Source: Weissella soli
GTDB taxonomy: Bacteria > Bacillota > Bacilli > Lactobacillales > Lactobacillaceae
Direction of reading: 5' to 3'
NCBI RefSeq assembly: GCF_001761545.1
Contig: NZ_CP017326.1
Coordinates: 62,001-126,000, forward strand
DNA length: 64,000 nucleotides
Position numbers and translations under genes: made by a program. Below, in pieces: positions 11,208 to 20,338 of this stretch; the stretch's first letter is position 1; every line of letters begins with the position of its first letter. The notes under the pieces were generated by a model, which worked only from the letters and a program-made list of their open reading frames with translations, did no database searches and had not been told where the DNA came from.

Positions 11208-14200
11208 TTGATTGATGTCAATAAGTTTGAAAGCATGCAAATCGGTCTAGCATCGCCAGACAAGATTCGCAGCTGGTCGTATGGTGAAGTTAAGAAGCCT
11301 GAGACAATCAACTACCGTACACTCAAGCCCGAAAAAGACGGTTTGTTTGATGAACGCATTTTTGGTCCAACAAAAGACTACGAATGTGCGTGTGGTAAGT
11401 ACAAGCGTATCCGTTATAAGGGTATCGTTTGTGACCGTTGTGGAGTCGAAGTAACTTCATCTAAGGTACGCCGTGAGCGTATGGGTCACATCGAGTTGGC
11501 CGCTCCCGTTTCACATATCTGGTACTTCAAGGGAATCCCATCACGTATGGGATTGGTCTTGGACATGTCACCACGTTCATTGGAAGAAGTTATCTACTTC
11601 GCATCATACGTGGTTACTAAGTCAGGTGACACACCACTTCAAGAAAAGCAATTATTGTCAGAACGTGAATACCGTGAGTTGAAGGCCCAATATGGTACTG
11701 CCTTTGAAGCTGGTATGGGTGCAGAAGCTGTCCAAACGTTGTTGGCAAATGTTGACCTTGAAAAGGAAGTTGAAGAACTTAAAGCACAATTGCGCGAGGC
11801 CACTGGCCAAAAGCGTGTGCGTTCAGTACGTCGTTTGGACATCATTGAAGCCTTCGTTGTTTCTGGTAACAAACCAGAATGGATGGTTTTGGATGTTATC
11901 CCAATTATTCCTCCTGATTTGCGTCCTATGGTGCAATTAGAAGGTGGCCGTTTTGCAACTTCAGATTTGAACGACTTGTACCGTCGAGTAATCAACCGTA
12001 ACAACCGTTTGAAACGTTTGTTAGAGTTGAATGCACCTGGTATCATCGTGCAAAACGAAAAGCGTATGTTGCAAGAAGCGGTTGACGCTTTGATTGATAA
12101 CGGTCGTCGTGGCCGTCCAGTTACTGGTCCAGGTAACCGGCCATTGAAGTCATTGTCACACATGTTGAAGGGTAAGCAAGGACGTTTCCGTCAAAACTTG
12201 CTTGGTAAGCGTGTTGACTATTCAGGTCGTTCAGTTATCGACGTTGGTCCATTCTTGAAGATGAACCAAATGGGCTTGCCACGTCCAATGGCTTTGGAGT
12301 TATTCAAGCCATTCTTGATGCGTGAGTTGATCAAGCGTGATTTGGCTGCCAATATCCGTGCGGCTAAGCGTAAGATCGATGACCGTGACGAAGATGTTAT
12401 GGACGTTTTGGAAGACGTTATCAAGGAGCACCCAGTTCTTTTGAACCGTGCGCCAACGTTGCACCGTTTGGGAATTCAAGCGTTTGAGCCTGTCTTGGTT
12501 TCAGGTAAGGCGATGCGTTTGCACCCACTGGTTACAGAAGCCTATAACGCCGATTTCGACGGTGACCAAATGGCCATTCACGTGCCTTTGTCAGATGAAG
12601 CTCAAGCCGAAGCACGTTTGCTGATGCTTGCTGCAGGTCACATCTTGGCACCTAAGGATGGAACACCAATCGTTGCCCCTTCTCAAGACATGGTTATCGG
12701 TAACTACTACCTAACTACTGAAGAAGCCGGCCGTGAAGGTGAAGGCATGATCTTTAAGGACATCAACGAAGCGCGGACTGCGTTCCAAAACAAGTATGTG
12801 CACTTGCACACACGTGTGGGTGTTCAAACATCATCATTCCCTGATACAAAGCCATTCACACCTGAACAACGTAACCGCATTATGGTAACAACAGTTGGTA
12901 AGTTGTTCTTTAACGACATCTTGCCAATCGGGTTCCCATACTTGAATGAACCAACTGAAGCTAATTTACATGGTACTGACGACAAGTTCTTCTTGGAGCC
13001 CGGACAAGACATCCGCGAGTATCTAGCTAACAATAGCATCGTGGCGCCATTTAAGAAGGGTTATCTCTCAGATATCATCGCTGAAGTCTACAAGCAATAT
13101 AAAGTTACTGAAACGTCATTGCTATTGGACCGGATGAAGGACTTGGGATATGACGAATCAACTAAGTCAGGTTTGACCGTCGGTGTTGCCGACGTGACTG
13201 ACTTGGGTGAGACAAAGACAATGATTGTCACCGAAGCACACAAGCAAGTTGCAGCTGTCGCAAAGCAATTCCGTCGTGGATTGATTACTGATGACGAGCG
13301 TTATGCCCGTGTTATCGACATCTGGAACAAGGCTAAGGATGATGTAACTGACGAATTGATCAAGTCATTTGAACCTGACAATAACATCTTCATGATGTCT
13401 GACTCAGGGGCTCGTGGTAACATCTCTAACTTTACCCAACTTGCTGGTATGCGTGGCTTGATGGCTGCGCCTAATGGTAAGATCATGGAATTGCCTATCA
13501 TCGCTAACTTCCGTGAAGGTTTGTCAGTGTTGGAAATGTTCTTCTCAACTCACGGAGCTCGTAAGGGTATGACTGACACGGCCTTGAAGACGGCCGACTC
13601 AGGTTACTTGACGCGTCGTTTGGTTGACGTTGCGCAAGACGTTATCATTCGTGAGATTGACTGTGGTACTGATCGTGGTTTGGATGTTTCCGCAATCATG
13701 AACGGTAATGAAGTGATCGAATCATTGTACGACCGTATCTTGGGACGTTATGCTCAAAAGGCAGTTATCGACCCAACTACTGGTGAAGTTATCGTTGCAC
13801 ACAACGGCATGATCGATGAAGATACAGCAAAGCGGATCATCGCTGCCGGCATTACAACGGTTAATATTCGTTCAGCCTTTACTTGTAATACTGAACACGG
13901 TGTCTGTGTGTTTGACTATGGTCGTAACTTGGCCACTGGTGACATCGTTGAAGTTGGTGAAGCTGTCGGAACTGTTGCTGCTCAATCAATCGGTGAACCT
14001 GGTACACAATTGACAATGCGTAACTTCCACACGGGTGGTGTTGCCGGTGGTGCTGACATCACGATGGGTCTTCCTCGTGTCCAGGAAATCTTTGAAGCTC
14101 GTAACCCTAAGGGACGTGCTGAAATTTCTAAGGTCACAGGTGAAGTTGTTTCTATCGAAGAAAACCCAGCTGATCGTACTAAGGAAGTTAAGATTGTTGG

Positions 14201-14861
14201 TAATGGTGATGAAGAAGTTTACACACTACCAATCAATTCTCGTATGAAGGTTGCTGAAGGTGATCACATTCACCGTGGAACTGAAATTAACGATGGTTCT
14301 ATCGATCCTAAGGAATTGATTCAAGTGCGTGATACTTTGGCAACTGAAAACTACATTGTGCGTTCAGTACAACAAGTTTACCGTTTACAAGGTATTGAAA
14401 TTTCTGACAAGCACATCGAAGTTATGGCTCGTCAAATGTTGCGTAAGGTTCGTGTCATGGATCCAGGTGAGACTGATTTGTTGCCTGGTACTTTGATGGA
14501 TATCGCGCAATTCCGTGACGCCAATAAGGAAACTTTGTTGAACGGTGGTTTGCCTGCAACGGCACGTCCAGTTTTGCTTGGTATCACTAAGGCTTCATTG
14601 GAGACGAATTCATTCTTGTCAGCCGCATCCTTCCAAGAGACGACACGTGTCTTGACCGATGCTGCGATCCGTGGAAAGAACGATCCATTGGTTGGTTTGA
14701 AGGAGAACGTTATTATCGGTAAGTTGATTCCTGCCGGTACTGGTATGACGGAATACCGTCAAGTTAAGCCAGAAGTTGTAGCTGACCCTGTGGTAGTTGC
14801 AACTGAAGAAGGTTCAAAGATCCCTTCAATCGCTGATATTGAAAACTCAATGAACTTGTAA
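11208..14861 (+). CDS. rpoC: DNA-directed RNA polymerase subunit beta'
   Basis: The beta' subunit, 1217 residues from a TTG start at 11208 (AAAGGGG ribosome site at 11193-11199), which gives the usual N-terminus (L/M)[19 protein letters not shown]. The frame stays open upstream to 11112, but that stretch lies over the intergenic hairpins and I exclude it. The N-terminal zinc site CACGK...CDRCG and the catalytic NADFDGDQM motif, whose Asp residues bind Mg2+, are intact. Confidence 0.97.
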   Translation: MIDVNKFESMQIGLASPDKIRSWSYGEVKKPETINYRTLKPEKDGLFDERIFGPTKDYECACGKYKRIRYKGIVCDRCGVEVTSSKVRRERMGHIELAAPVSHIWYFKGIPSRMGLVLDMSPRSLEEVIYFASYVVTKSGDTPLQEKQLLSEREYRELKAQYGTAFEAGMGAEAVQTLLANVDLEKEVEELKAQLREATGQKRVRSVRRLDIIEAFVVSGNKPEWMVLDVIPIIPPDLRPMVQLEGGRFATSDLNDLYRRVINRNNRLKRLLELNAPGIIVQNEKRMLQEAVDALIDNGRRGRPVTGPGNRPLKSLSHMLKGKQGRFRQNLLGKRVDYSGRSVIDVGPFLKMNQMGLPRPMALELFKPFLMRELIKRDLAANIRAAKRKIDDRDEDVMDVLEDVIKEHPVLLNRAPTLHRLGIQAFEPVLVSGKAMRLHPLVTEAYNADFDGDQMAIHVPLSDEAQAEARLLMLAAGHILAPKDGTPIVAPSQDMVIGNYYLTTEEAGREGEGMIFKDINEARTAFQNKYVHLHTRVGVQTSSFPDTKPFTPEQRNRIMVTTVGKLFFNDILPIGFPYLNEPTEANLHGTDDKFFLEPGQDIREYLANNSIVAPFKKGYLSDIIAEVYKQYKVTETSLLLDRMKDLGYDESTKSGLTVGVADVTDLGETKTMIVTEAHKQVAAVAKQFRRGLITDDERYARVIDIWNKAKDDVTDELIKSFEPDNNIFMMSDSGARGNISNFTQLAGMRGLMAAPNGKIMELPIIANFREGLSVLEMFFSTHGARKGMTDTALKTADSGYLTRRLVDVAQDVIIREIDCGTDRGLDVSAIMNGNEVIESLYDRILGRYAQKAVIDPTTGEVIVAHNGMIDEDTAKRIIAAGITTVNIRSAFTCNTEHGVCVFDYGRNLATGDIVEVGEAVGTVAAQSIGEPGTQLTMRNFHTGGVAGGADITMGLPRVQEIFEARNPKGRAEISKVTGEVVSIEENPADRTKEVKIVGNGDEEVYTLPINSRMKVAEGDHIHRGTEINDGSIDPKELIQVRDTLATENYIVRSVQQVYRLQGIEISDKHIEVMARQMLRKVRVMDPGETDLLPGTLMDIAQFRDANKETLLNGGLPATARPVLLGITKASLETNSFLSAASFQETTRVLTDAAIRGKNDPLVGLKENVIIGKLIPAGTGMTEYRQVKPEVVADPVVVATEEGSKIPSIADIENSMNL

Positions 14862-14880
14862 GATTAGTTTTTTGAACTTA

Positions 14881-14914
14881 AAGAGCTACTTCCGTATGGA
14901 GGTAGCTCTTTTTG
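14881..14914 (+). terminator. Terminator of the rpoBC operon
   Basis: AAGAGCTACTTCC pairs perfectly with GGAGGTAGCTCTT across a short loop and ends in T5. Confidence 0.9.
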
Positions 14915-14922
14915 TTGCTTAA

Positions 14923-14951
14923 TTGACAAGATTAGGGAAAATCGATATTAT
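14923..14951 (+). promoter_or_regulatory. Strong promoter of the YdcF-like gene leader
   Basis: TTGACA (14923-14928) and TATTAT (14946-14951) are spaced by 17 bases. The predicted transcript starts near 14958, almost 190 bases before the next coding start, and first passes through a structured RNA and a terminator. Confidence 0.8.
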
Positions 14952-14957
14952 CGAGAT

Positions 14958-15084
14958 AATCTAGATACTATCATGAGTATCACGTTAGCTGTTTCCGTGG
15001 TTGCATCATTTTTAGTGTGACGTTATTTAAGGCAACCATGATACAGTATGAATCAAGTTCGATCTCACGTGATTGAACTTTTTT
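14958..15084 (+). ncRNA. Candidate riboregulator: three-way junction plus terminator
   Basis: The closing stem pairs ATACTATCATG (14965-14975) with CATGAT and AGTAT (15037-15042, 15045-15049), leaving a two-base bulge. It encloses two adjacent hairpins, CACG/CGTG (14981-14984 with 14996-14999) and GTTGC/GCAAC (15000-15004 with 15032-15036). A 10-bp terminator follows: AAGTTCGATC at 15055-15064 pairs with GATTGAACTT at 15071-15080, then a T run. An aptamer-like domain followed by a terminator is typical of riboswitches, but a free-standing small RNA would look the same. I do not recognise a known class. Confidence 0.6.
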
Positions 15085-15148
15085 GATGGCAGGTCCGATT
15101 AACCTTGAAAAGCTAACCATCGCAATGATTTGTGAGGAGGCATTCATT

Positions 15149-16204
15149 ATGATCAGTCTATTAATCATATTACCGGTTGAAGTGCTCGCCGTGGGCATGC
15201 TTTATCGGACAATAAAAATTGAACCACGAACCATTTGGCTAGGATTTTGGACCCTTGCAGTGGCATTGATGAGTGTGTTATTAGCTAATAGTTTGTTGTT
15301 CATACTGGCTAAAGAATTAGCTTGGTCGTGGCTTACAAACGGGATACTGATTGCGGGCGCCGCCATAGCCGGTTTGTTTTTACTGTTCTCACTCCTTTTC
15401 AATCTGTATGGAGCCTATTATTCATGGCAACTTTGGCGTAAGCGATACCATACACTTGCTAATTTATTATTGCCAATATTTATGGTAGTGTTTGGTTTGT
15501 TGCAGTTTTATGGGCCCTTCTTTATCAAAAACGGTCCCGTAAACCTGATGAACTTGGGGATTATCTTTTTAGCAAACTATTTTTTCACGCTGTTTCTTAT
15601 TTTCCTCGTGGGCGCAATTGTCTATGACCATCTAACTAGACAGTTAGATAGTGCCTACTATGTGGTGCTTGGTGCGGGATTAATTGGCGGCCATAAAGTT
15701 AGCAAACAGTTAGGCAACCGGATCAAGTTAGCGGTTGATGCAGCGAAAGCTTACGTTGTGCGCCATCAACGTTACCCTATCATTATCTTTTCTGGTGGTA
15801 AAGGGGGTAACGATCGCCCTTCTGAAGCTCAGGCAATGCAGGCCTATGCGGTTGAAAAATTTGGTTATCCAGTCGAATTTACTATGCTTGAAGATCAAAG
15901 TACGACGACCCGCGAGAATATGCGGTTTAGTATTCAGAAAATTCAGGCACATAGCCAAGGTAGGGTGCACCATTTTGTCTTCTTTACGAGTGAATATCAT
16001 GTTTTCCGGGCCGTCATCCAAGCGCATTTTTTGCAGATTGACGCGCACGGCTATGGCAGTTATACCCCACGGCATTTCAGGTTTAACGCGTTTATTCGTG
16101 AATATGTTGCCATGCTTAATATGTATCGGCGGGGGCATGCCGTTGTGATCGGGGTAACACTAATAGTATTGGTCATGAATTTCATCTTTAGTCTGTTCGG
16201 CTAG
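15149..16204 (+). CDS. YdcF-like (DUF218) membrane protein
   Basis: A 351-residue protein with about five or six hydrophobic segments in the N-terminal half (to about residue 170), an extramembrane DUF218/YdcF-type domain (about 175-325) and a final membrane segment. The domain shows the family pattern: VVLGAGLIGG at its start, IIFSGGKGGNDRPSEAQAM, the EDQSTTTRENM segment and HHFVFFTSEYHVFRA. The start at 15149 is fixed by AGGAGG (15135-15140) eight bases upstream. Members of the family (SanA, YdcF, ElyC) are linked to envelope processes, but the reaction is unknown. It has its own promoter and the candidate riboregulator upstream. Confidence 0.82.
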   Translation: MISLLIILPVEVLAVGMLYRTIKIEPRTIWLGFWTLAVALMSVLLANSLLFILAKELAWSWLTNGILIAGAAIAGLFLLFSLLFNLYGAYYSWQLWRKRYHTLANLLLPIFMVVFGLLQFYGPFFIKNGPVNLMNLGIIFLANYFFTLFLIFLVGAIVYDHLTRQLDSAYYVVLGAGLIGGHKVSKQLGNRIKLAVDAAKAYVVRHQRYPIIIFSGGKGGNDRPSEAQAMQAYAVEKFGYPVEFTMLEDQSTTTRENMRFSIQKIQAHSQGRVHHFVFFTSEYHVFRAVIQAHFLQIDAHGYGSYTPRHFRFNAFIREYVAMLNMYRRGHAVVIGVTLIVLVMNFIFSLFG

Positions 16205-16238
16205 TTAGTAGTCAAATTCCACTGCGGCATGGCTATGA

Positions 16239-16268
16239 TCGACACGTCACGCTGTTTTTTGATATACT
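16239..16268 (+). promoter_or_regulatory. Promoter of the phosphodiester glycosidase gene
   Basis: TCGACA (16239-16244), 18 bases, then TATACT (16263-16268) preceded by TGA, an extended -10 element. Confidence 0.65.
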
Positions 16269-16301
16269 TTAGACTAATGGATAAAAGAGGAGTTATAGAA
16301 T

Positions 16302-17153
16302 ATGAAGCGTGCGATGACAGTTATCGTAACGATCGTGGTTTTTCTAGGAATCATTGGCGCAGGTGGTTATTACGCCTACAACAAGTTCTTTGGTACAACC
16401 GCAGAATCTGCTAATAGTACTAATGCGATTAAAACAAAAAGTAAGACGGCAGATGCAAAAGCTGGCATTACCTTGAACAATGACGGTACCGAGTGGGTAC
16501 AAGTTGTTTCAACTGGTAAGGTTAACAAGAAAGTGCAGGACTTGTCGACGGCAGATTTGGTTATCTACCGCATTCACAATCCTAAAATTTTAAAGACCGT
16601 GACATCGCTGACGACCGCACCGCAGAGTATGGATACAATGATGGCTAAGTATCCTAAGTCATTGATTATGAATACGTCTGGGTTCAACATGCAAACCTAT
16701 GCGCCGATCGGGTTGCAAATTAATCGTGGCACGCTAATCAGTGATTGGTCATCGGGCAGCTATGGACGTAATGCCTTTGTGGTCAACAAAGATGGCTCAA
16801 CTAAGCTCTATAGTGATGCAACTTCTGCCCAAACCATTATTAACAATGGTGGTGAAATGAGTTTTAGTTTTGGGTCGATTGTTATTAAAAATGGTAAAAC
16901 TTACGCGAATGATGGTAGTTTGAACTGGAAGTATCATAGTTTGATTGGTACGGATTTGAATAATAATATTTATTTGATTGTGACCTTACATGCAGTTACC
17001 TATCCAAAAGTAATGGCGCAATTAGCGGATTTAAATCTACAAAACTTGATCATCATGGATGGTGGTGGCTCATCGCAATTATCATATAATGGTGATGAGA
17101 AGTGGGCGAGTGAAGATGATCGATCAGTACCCGATTTCATCGTACTAAAATAA
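16302..17153 (+). CDS. Phosphodiester glycosidase family protein (NAGPA-like)
   Basis: A 283-residue secreted or membrane-anchored protein. Residues 5-27 form one hydrophobic signal anchor (VIVTIVVFLGIIGAGGYYAY) followed by a Thr/Asn/Lys-rich linker. The remaining domain matches the phosphodiester glycosidase family named after human GlcNAc-1-phosphodiester glycosidase, seen in IMNTSGFNM, GRNAFVVNKDG and the C-terminal IIMDGGGSSQLSYNG. The domain hydrolyses sugar-phosphodiester bonds and in Gram-positives may trim cell-surface glycopolymers; the substrate here is unknown. An AGAGGAG ribosome site supports the ATG. The gene faces an LCP-family gene, with which it shares a terminator. Confidence 0.82.
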   Translation: MKRAMTVIVTIVVFLGIIGAGGYYAYNKFFGTTAESANSTNAIKTKSKTADAKAGITLNNDGTEWVQVVSTGKVNKKVQDLSTADLVIYRIHNPKILKTVTSLTTAPQSMDTMMAKYPKSLIMNTSGFNMQTYAPIGLQINRGTLISDWSSGSYGRNAFVVNKDGSTKLYSDATSAQTIINNGGEMSFSFGSIVIKNGKTYANDGSLNWKYHSLIGTDLNNNIYLIVTLHAVTYPKVMAQLADLNLQNLIIMDGGGSSQLSYNGDEKWASEDDRSVPDFIVLK

Positions 17154-17226
17154 AAAACACGTTCGGTTTTGTACTGGCTCCCAAGTTAGCGTAACTTTGG
17201 GGACAGCACATGGAACGTGTTTTTTA
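17151..17226. terminator. Bidirectional nested-hairpin terminator
   Basis: AAAAAACACGTTC pairs with GAACGTGTTTTTT, so it can terminate on both strands. The 49 enclosed bases fold again (CCCAAGTTA with TAACTT-GGGG, and CTG with CAG), giving a much longer structure than usual. It lies between two convergent genes. Confidence 0.88.
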
Positions 17227-17246
17227 TTTGGGCAATTAGGGTTGTA

Positions 17247-18194
17247 CTAATTGGCTAGCGCTTCGTTAAATGTCTGACCGGCTTTGGCAGCTTTAGTGGT
17301 ATTTAACGACTTAATCGCCACACCGGTACTCTTATCAGTGTTGGTGTGAAGATTGATTTTAGTCGTCGTTTGCAGTGCTTGATAGTAATTTCGAGCAATT
17401 GTTCGGCTATCAGCAAACGTAATATTGGTCTTCACATTGGCACTCAGAGTGTCTAAGATGGCTGAGTAATGGGTCACTAAGATTTTAGGTTGCTTCAAAT
17501 TATCCAGCAATGCCATCCCCACACCCTGCTGACGGGTCAAGAAACTGTCTTCCGTATCCGTCTCACGATAATCAAGATAGGCGTTTGTTTTGGCTGTTGT
17601 CTTCAGGTTTAAAGTACCCACATTAAATGAGTAGCCATCAGCTGAAAATGTCGTAGCATTTTCCACTGCAACTCCGCCAGTTGCTTGTGTCAAGCTACCT
17701 AACATATTCATATCAAGCAGCGCGTATTTATTAATTTTGACATTAAACAGGGATTGCAATTTATTGATGGTTGCTTGCAACCCTTGCTCACGATAGAATT
17801 GGGCAAAAGTTGTTTTTTCATCACTCATGATAATGTCCGGCGCGATATTTAAGAAGGTGGTTTTTTTCGTTGTTGGGTTGATAGCCGCTAAGACAATGGT
17901 CGTGGCTACTTTCTGACCGGCAACTGTGTCAGTACCGACGATCAGGGTTGTAAACGGATCTTTGTTCGCAAAGTCAGCTGTGGTGACTGAAATGGAGCTC
18001 GCCTTAGGATCTTGGGCAGCGTTAACGGCCGTCTTAGCATCGCTGTATACCTTGAAACCAAGGGCACCCAGAGCGATTGCGACCACAGCGAGGAGTACCC
18101 CCAGAGTGGTCAGCACCGTTTTCAAAGTGCTGTGCGACTTCTTGGGTTTGAACGTCGTACGATGACTGCGTGAAGTATATTGTTCTGAATTCAT
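17247..18194 (-). CDS. LCP (LytR-CpsA-Psr) family protein, degenerate active site
   Basis: A 315-residue protein with a short basic cytoplasmic tail, one transmembrane helix (about residues 27-50) and an extracellular LCP domain. LCP enzymes attach teichoic acids or capsule to peptidoglycan from polyprenyl-pyrophosphate-linked precursors. The scaffold TTIVLAAINPTTKKTTFLNI aligns with the conserved core, and LDYRETDTEDSFLTRQQ with the second arginine region. However, the usual RSDT is VATT, PRDT is PDII, and one of two arginines near RQQ is Leu. The loss of phosphate- and Mg2+-binding residues suggests altered or lost transferase activity. An AAGGA ribosome site precedes the ATG. Confidence 0.78.
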   Translation of the reverse strand: MNSEQYTSRSHRTTFKPKKSHSTLKTVLTTLGVLLAVVAIALGALGFKVYSDAKTAVNAAQDPKASSISVTTADFANKDPFTTLIVGTDTVAGQKVATTIVLAAINPTTKKTTFLNIAPDIIMSDEKTTFAQFYREQGLQATINKLQSLFNVKINKYALLDMNMLGSLTQATGGVAVENATTFSADGYSFNVGTLNLKTTAKTNAYLDYRETDTEDSFLTRQQGVGMALLDNLKQPKILVTHYSAILDTLSANVKTNITFADSRTIARNYYQALQTTTKINLHTNTDKSTGVAIKSLNTTKAAKAGQTFNEALAN

Positions 18195-18234
18195 AAGGGA
18201 GGTCCTTTGCTTTTCTATTGAATTATTCTTGCAT

Positions 18235-18261
18235 ATTATAGCATTGTCACCAGTCGTACAA
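18235..18261 (-). promoter_or_regulatory. Promoter of the LCP-family gene
   Basis: Reading the minus strand, TTGTAC (18256-18261) is 15 bases from TATAAT (18235-18240), which is preceded by TGC, an extended -10. The short spacer is compensated by the extended element. Confidence 0.6.
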
Positions 18262-18303
18262 GATACTGCGAGGATAACTTAAGCAAAATATAGAAGAATT
18301 CAC

Positions 18304-18332
18304 TTGCACATCTGTAGAATCACCTCTATACT
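18304..18332 (+). promoter_or_regulatory. Promoter of the metK leader
   Basis: TTGCAC (18304-18309), 17 bases, TATACT (18327-18332). Transcription would begin about 20 bases before the SAM-I aptamer. Confidence 0.7.
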
Positions 18333-18354
18333 AATAGATGTTAAAATTAAATCG

Positions 18355-18450
18355 ATATCCTATCAAGAGTTCAGGGAGGGACTAGACCCGATGATCTGAC
18401 GCCAGCGTACCCAAATTGGGCGATGTGGTAACTTCTAGCAGATAGGCACT
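18355..18450 (+). ncRNA. SAM-I (S-box) riboswitch aptamer
   Basis: The closing stem pairs CCTATC (18359-18364) with GATAGG (18441-18446). S-box landmarks follow in order: AAGAG, GGAGGGACTAGACCCGATGA, a degenerate GACGCCAGC where CCCGGCAACC is usual, a P3 hairpin ACCC/GGGC, and GTGGTAACTTCTAGCAG. Position directly before metK and a following terminator support SAM-responsive attenuation. Departures from consensus suggest a clade-specific variant. Confidence 0.85.
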
Positions 18451-18460
18451 AATTGCGTCA

Positions 18461-18507
18461 AACAGACCGACATGCTGCCTATTAAGTATGTCGGTCTGTT
18501 TTTTTGC
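18461..18507 (+). terminator. SAM-I expression-platform terminator
   Basis: AACAGACCGACAT pairs perfectly with ATGTCGGTCTGTT and ends in T7. It lies between the aptamer and metK, so it should stop transcription when SAM is bound. Confidence 0.88.
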
Positions 18508-18537
18508 TTAATATTTTTATTACACGAGGAGCGAGCT

Positions 18538-19728
18538 ATGTCAGAAAAACGTCTATTTACATCAGAATCAGTTTCCGAGGGACACCCAGATAAGGTCTCT
18601 GACCAAATTTCAGATGCCTTGTTGGATGCTATCTTAGCGCAAGATCCACAGGCCCGGACAGCGATTGAAACTTCGGTGACCACAGGATATGTTAACGTCT
18701 TTGGAGAATTATCAACCACGGCTTACATTAATATCAACCAGATTGTGCGGAACACTTTGAAGCGCATCGGTTATGACGATCCAGATGCTGGCTTCTTAGC
18801 TGACGATATTCATGTGGCGGTGACCATTGATGAACAATCACCTGACATTGCGCAGGGGGTTGATTCAGCCATTGAGCAACGTGAAGTTGGTGGTGCCGAT
18901 CCGCTTGATGAGATTGGTGCTGGTGATCAAGGTCTGATGTTTGGTTTTGCAACTAACGAAACATCAGAATATTTGCCATTGTCAGTTGTCCTGTCACATC
19001 GATTGATGAAAAAACAAGCTGAGGTCCGACGTGCAGGTACCCTGAATTACCTATTGCCAGATGCTAAGGCCCAAGTGACGGTCGAATTGGATGAACATGA
19101 TCGGGCCACCCGGATTGATGCAGTCGTCTTGTCAACACAGCACCGAGATACAATCACTTTGGAACAACTGCGGTCGGATGTGCAACGCGAAATTATTGAT
19201 CAAGTGTTACCACAAGCACTGGTCGATGAAAATACACGTTACTATATCAATCCAACGGGTCGCTTCGTGATTGGCGGACCCAAGGGTGATGCTGGGATGA
19301 CTGGCCGTAAAATTATCGTTGATACCTATGGTGGTTATGCGCGCCATGGTGGTGGTGCGTTCTCTGGTAAGGATGCGACTAAGGTCGATCGTTCCGCAGC
19401 ATATGCAACGCGATACATTGCTAAAAACATCGTCGCTGCTGGCTTGGCTGACCGTGTTGAAATCCAAGTGGCGTATGCGATTGGCGTGGCCGCCCCTGTT
19501 TCAATTAATGTTGAAACGTTTGGGACAGGCAAGGTACCAGAAGCTGATTTAGTGACTGCGATTCGTGAACTCTTTGAATTGCGGCCAGCTGGTATTATTC
19601 GCGATCTTGACCTGCGTAAGCCACGTTATGAAGCCACCGCGGTATATGGTCACTTTGGTCGACCAGAGTTGGACTTACCATGGGAGCGTTTGGATAAGGT
19701 GGACGCGCTCAAAGCCTACTTTGCTTAA
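18538..19728 (+). CDS. metK: S-adenosylmethionine synthetase
   Basis: A 396-residue enzyme making SAM from methionine and ATP. It begins [16 protein letters not shown], with the ATP-binding His in the HPDK segment, and has [10 protein letters not shown] and [18 protein letters not shown] as in all MetK proteins. The start at 18538 has a GAGGAG ribosome site six bases upstream; the frame extends to 18472, but that part overlaps the riboswitch terminator. def lies 14 bases after it and is probably co-transcribed. Confidence 0.97.
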   Translation: MSEKRLFTSESVSEGHPDKVSDQISDALLDAILAQDPQARTAIETSVTTGYVNVFGELSTTAYININQIVRNTLKRIGYDDPDAGFLADDIHVAVTIDEQSPDIAQGVDSAIEQREVGGADPLDEIGAGDQGLMFGFATNETSEYLPLSVVLSHRLMKKQAEVRRAGTLNYLLPDAKAQVTVELDEHDRATRIDAVVLSTQHRDTITLEQLRSDVQREIIDQVLPQALVDENTRYYINPTGRFVIGGPKGDAGMTGRKIIVDTYGGYARHGGGAFSGKDATKVDRSAAYATRYIAKNIVAAGLADRVEIQVAYAIGVAAPVSINVETFGTGKVPEADLVTAIRELFELRPAGIIRDLDLRKPRYEATAVYGHFGRPELDLPWERLDKVDALKAYFA

Positions 19729-19742
19729 TTGGGGTGCTTCAG

Positions 19743-20150
19743 ATGGAACAGCAAATTGTGCGGGGCACGGCTATTTTTACACCTGCGACTGACGCGACTA
19801 TTTTAGATAGTGCAGTTGGTCAAAATCTACTGGATACATTGATAAGTCATGCGCAGTCAGCCGTGGGGTTGGCAGCCAACATGATTGGCCAGAATAAGCG
19901 GATCATTGTAGCCAGTGACGTTGGTCAGACGCTGCTGATGTACAATCCAGTGATTACAAAAATGTCCGGTAAATATAGTACTGAAGAGGGCTGTTTATCG
20001 TTGGATGGGACGCGCGAAGTGCAACGTTTTCGACAGATTGAAGTCACGTGGCAAGATCCTCAATTCAAGGCGCAACGGGCCAAATTCACTGGTTTTATGG
20101 CAGAAATTATTCAACATGAAATTGATCACACTAACGGTATTGTCATCTAA
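19743..20150 (+). CDS. def: Short-form peptide deformylase, altered motif 1
   Basis: A 135-residue protein of the peptide deformylase family, which removes the N-terminal formyl group from nascent proteins. Motif 2 EGCLSL and metal-binding motif 3 QHEIDH are intact, so Fe2+/Zn2+ could still bind. Motif 1 reads GLAANMIG instead of GLAAPQIG: the conserved Gln that helps catalysis is Met. It lacks the C-terminal extension of the 180-200 residue main enzyme. A full-length def is probably elsewhere. The start uses ATG 19743 with GGGGTG upstream. Confidence 0.88.
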   Translation: MEQQIVRGTAIFTPATDATILDSAVGQNLLDTLISHAQSAVGLAANMIGQNKRIIVASDVGQTLLMYNPVITKMSGKYSTEEGCLSLDGTREVQRFRQIEVTWQDPQFKAQRAKFTGFMAEIIQHEIDHTNGIVI

Positions 20151-20230
20151 GCATCGGTTGAGGGTGCGTTAAATAAACCGGTATCAGTAACCGCATGTTT
20201 AAAAGTCAATGTTGATATGATGAGAACACT

Positions 20231-20265
20231 GGGCAGTTTGGTGGTTTACACCAGGCTGCCTTTTT
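20231..20265 (+). terminator. Terminator of metK-def
   Basis: GGCAG and GGTG pair with CACC and CTGCC across a short loop, with an internal loop, followed by T5. Confidence 0.75.
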
Positions 20266-20338
20266 GTGGCTCTAATTTTTTTTTAATATTGGTGTATAAT
20301 TATTAACATCGAATGAAAATAGAAGCGGAGACAGATAC

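Noticed and set aside
18455-18468. 14-base match GCGTCAAACAGACC shared with 54213-54226
   Set aside because: A few 14-base matches are expected by chance in 64 kb, and the flanks differ.
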